A DNA stretch of 64,000 bases from positions 4,506,001-4,570,000 of the forward strand of contig NZ_FNSU01000003.1 of NCBI RefSeq assembly GCF_900105325.1. Direction: 5' to 3'. Of this stretch, positions 62,668 through 64,000 are shown in pieces; within the stretch, counting starts at the first letter, position 1; every line of letters starts with the position of its first letter. The DNA comes from Pseudomonas marginalis (GTDB lineage: Bacteria; Pseudomonadota; Gammaproteobacteria; Pseudomonadales; Pseudomonadaceae). A program made the position numbers and the translations under genes. Below the pieces are notes generated by a model, which did no database searches, was not told the DNA's origin, and worked only from the letters and a program-made list of their open reading frames with translations.

Positions 62668-62679
62668 TAGGAGAACGGC

Positions 62680-63900
62680 ATGGGCGCGCTTTCGCATCTG
62701 CGGGTATTGGATTTATCGCGAGTGTTGGCAGGCCCCTGGTCCGGGCAGATCCTTGCGGACCTTGGGGCTGAGGTGATCAAGGTCGAGCGACCTGGTAGCG
62801 GTGACGATACGCGCGCCTGGGGGCCGCCCTTCCTTAAAGACGCTGATGGCGAGAACACGAGTGAGGCGGCGTACTACTTGTCGGCTAATCGCAACAAAGA
62901 GTCGGTGACGATCGACTTCACGCGGCCGGAGGGACAGCGGCTGGTGCGAGATCTGGCTGCCAAGTCCGACATCTTGATCGAGAACTTCAAGGTGGGTGGC
63001 CTGGCGGCGTATGGGCTGGACTACGATTCGCTCAAGAAGGTGAATCCGGAGTTGATCTACTGCTCGATCACTGGCTTCGGTCAGACGGGGCCGTATGCCG
63101 CTCGCGCGGGGTATGACTTCATGATCCAGGGGTTGGGTGGGCTGATGAGTCTTACCGGTCGGCCGGAAGGCGATGAGGGGGCCGGGCCGGTGAAGGTGGG
63201 GGTGGCGTTGACTGACATTCTCACTGGGCTCTACTCGACGGTGGCGATCCTTGCTGCGCTGGCGCATCGGGATCATGACGGTGGTGGGCAGCATATCGAT
63301 ATGGCATTGCTTGATGTGCAGGTGGCTTGTCTGGCTAACCAGGCGATGAACTACCTGGCCACGGGAGCGGCGCCAAAACGACTGGGTAATGCTCATCCGA
63401 ATATCGTGCCTTATCAGGATTTTCCTACGGCCGATGGCGATTTCATACTGACCGTGGGTAATGACGGGCAATTTCGCAAGTTCGCCGAAGTGGCTGGGCA
63501 GCCGCAGTGGGCGGATGATCCGCGGTTCTCTACTAATAAGGTGCGGGTAGCCAACCGCGCTGAGCTGATTCCATTGATTCGCCAGGTTACGGTCTTCAAG
63601 ACTACGGCTGAGTGGGTGTCACAACTGGAGCGGGTTGGTGTGCCTTGTGGGCCGATCAATGACCTAGCCCAGGTGTTTGCCGATCCTCAGGTAAAGGCAC
63701 GAGGGCTGGCGATACAGCTGCCGCATGCGTTGGCGGGGATGGTGCCGCTGGTGGCCAGTCCGATTCGGTTATCCAAGACGCCTGTGGAGTACCGTACTGC
63801 GCCTCCTTTGTTGGGGCAGCATACGGCTCAGGTGCTGCAGGATGTGTTGGGGTTGGGCTCGGCGAATGTGAAGGCTTTAAAAGAAGCGGGAGTTATCTAG
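62680..63900 (+). CDS. Class III (CaiB/BaiF) CoA-transferase, probably succinyl-CoA:glutarate
   Basis: A 406-residue family III CoA-transferase. The catalytic aspartate is Asp179 in GVALTDILTGLYST, and the N-terminal RVLDLSRVLAGPWSGQILADLGAEVIKVE is typical. Co-transcribed with gcdH, it most likely activates glutarate to glutaryl-CoA using succinyl-CoA, like human SUGCT; the substrate is inferred from context. A GGAG site precedes the ATG. Confidence 0.92.
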   Translation: MGALSHLRVLDLSRVLAGPWSGQILADLGAEVIKVERPGSGDDTRAWGPPFLKDADGENTSEAAYYLSANRNKESVTIDFTRPEGQRLVRDLAAKSDILIENFKVGGLAAYGLDYDSLKKVNPELIYCSITGFGQTGPYAARAGYDFMIQGLGGLMSLTGRPEGDEGAGPVKVGVALTDILTGLYSTVAILAALAHRDHDGGGQHIDMALLDVQVACLANQAMNYLATGAAPKRLGNAHPNIVPYQDFPTADGDFILTVGNDGQFRKFAEVAGQPQWADDPRFSTNKVRVANRAELIPLIRQVTVFKTTAEWVSQLERVGVPCGPINDLAQVFADPQVKARGLAIQLPHALAGMVPLVASPIRLSKTPVEYRTAPPLLGQHTAQVLQDVLGLGSANVKALKEAGVI

Positions 63901-63928
63901 GGGCGCTCTTCTATATAGAGGGCGTTTT
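63901..63928 (+). terminator. Probable terminator after the gcdH operon
   Basis: An imperfect stem (CGCTCT 63904-63909 facing AGAGGGCG 63917-63924) followed by TTTT lies directly after the stop codon. The remaining 70 bases of the window are AT-rich with no gene seen. Confidence 0.5.
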
Positions 63929-64000
63929 GGTGGTTTTTTAATCAACTTCGGCAAATTGATAGGAAAACTAAATTAAGTGTTGACGGCAGATCCTGGGAGT

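Noticed and set aside
1..64000. tRNA, rRNA, CRISPR, prophage, insertion sequence or defence genes
   Set aside because: Looked for and not seen. All large frames on the coding strands are accounted for by core genes.

Overview
This window is chromosomal DNA from a fluorescent Pseudomonas, most likely the P. fluorescens group. The evidence is its GC-rich codon use, the gene order, and five intergenic palindromes of the P. fluorescens REP/REPIN type (core GTGGGAGGGGGCTTGC). Gene content and order match, from memory and unchecked, several blocks of P. aeruginosa PAO1: PA0102-PA0114 (carbonic anhydrase to SCO1), PA5505-PA5478 (metQ to the SpmAB-like protein), citA and the pnt, CoA-transferase and gcdH loci. 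I see no rRNA, tRNA, CRISPR array, prophage, integrase or insertion sequence. This is core genome.

Layout. 1-840: 3' end of a radical SAM gene. 1067-4146: beta-carbonic anhydrase, SulP transporter and a conserved protein. 4515-12965: an aa3-type cytochrome c oxidase locus with subunits II, I and III, copper and surface assembly factors (CtaG, SURF1, two SCO-like proteins) and heme A synthesis (CtaA, CtaB). 13049-15555: methionine ABC importer metNIQ. 15821-17962: large catalase katE. 18028-21821: a lipoprotein gene, then zinc uptake znuB-znuC-zur with divergent znuA. 21951-26109: thrB, a DUF2782 gene and polA. 26237-26365: an sRNA locus resembling ErsA behind a strong AlgU-type promoter. 26379-28979: engB, two cytochromes c and dsbA. 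28990-32796: an EEP-family phosphodiesterase, a diguanylate cyclase and an AmpDh2-like amidase. 32805-35949: algB-kinB, the two-component system known for alginate control.

36339-40740: a small membrane protein behind a near-consensus sigma-54 promoter, DUF1328, an Ivy-like lysozyme inhibitor, gltP with a long leader, and a fused SpmA/SpmB-like protein. 40833-44329: an MCE-type lipid ABC transporter. 44384-50942: DUF5924, M16 peptidase, Na/Pi cotransporter, TerC and CitMHS genes. 51256-55090: a little-characterised exported cluster in which three DUF2388 paralogues precede, with translational overlap, a protein carrying both an HExxH site and a DUF4105 His/Asn-Cys site; two DUF1127 genes lie upstream. 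55409-59975: a CoA-transferase and the proton-translocating transhydrogenase pntAa-pntAb-pntB. 60428-63900: a LysR regulator divergent from glutaryl-CoA dehydrogenase and a class III CoA-transferase (glutarate/lysine catabolism).

The best candidates for new biology are the DUF2388 plus HExxH/DUF4105 cluster, the sigma-54 promoter divergent from algB (AlgB keeps an intact GAFTGA loop), and the TACAGT-rich repeats upstream of both DUF1127 genes. The rest is largely well-known metabolism. All functions are read from sequence motifs and family knowledge; no database search was run.
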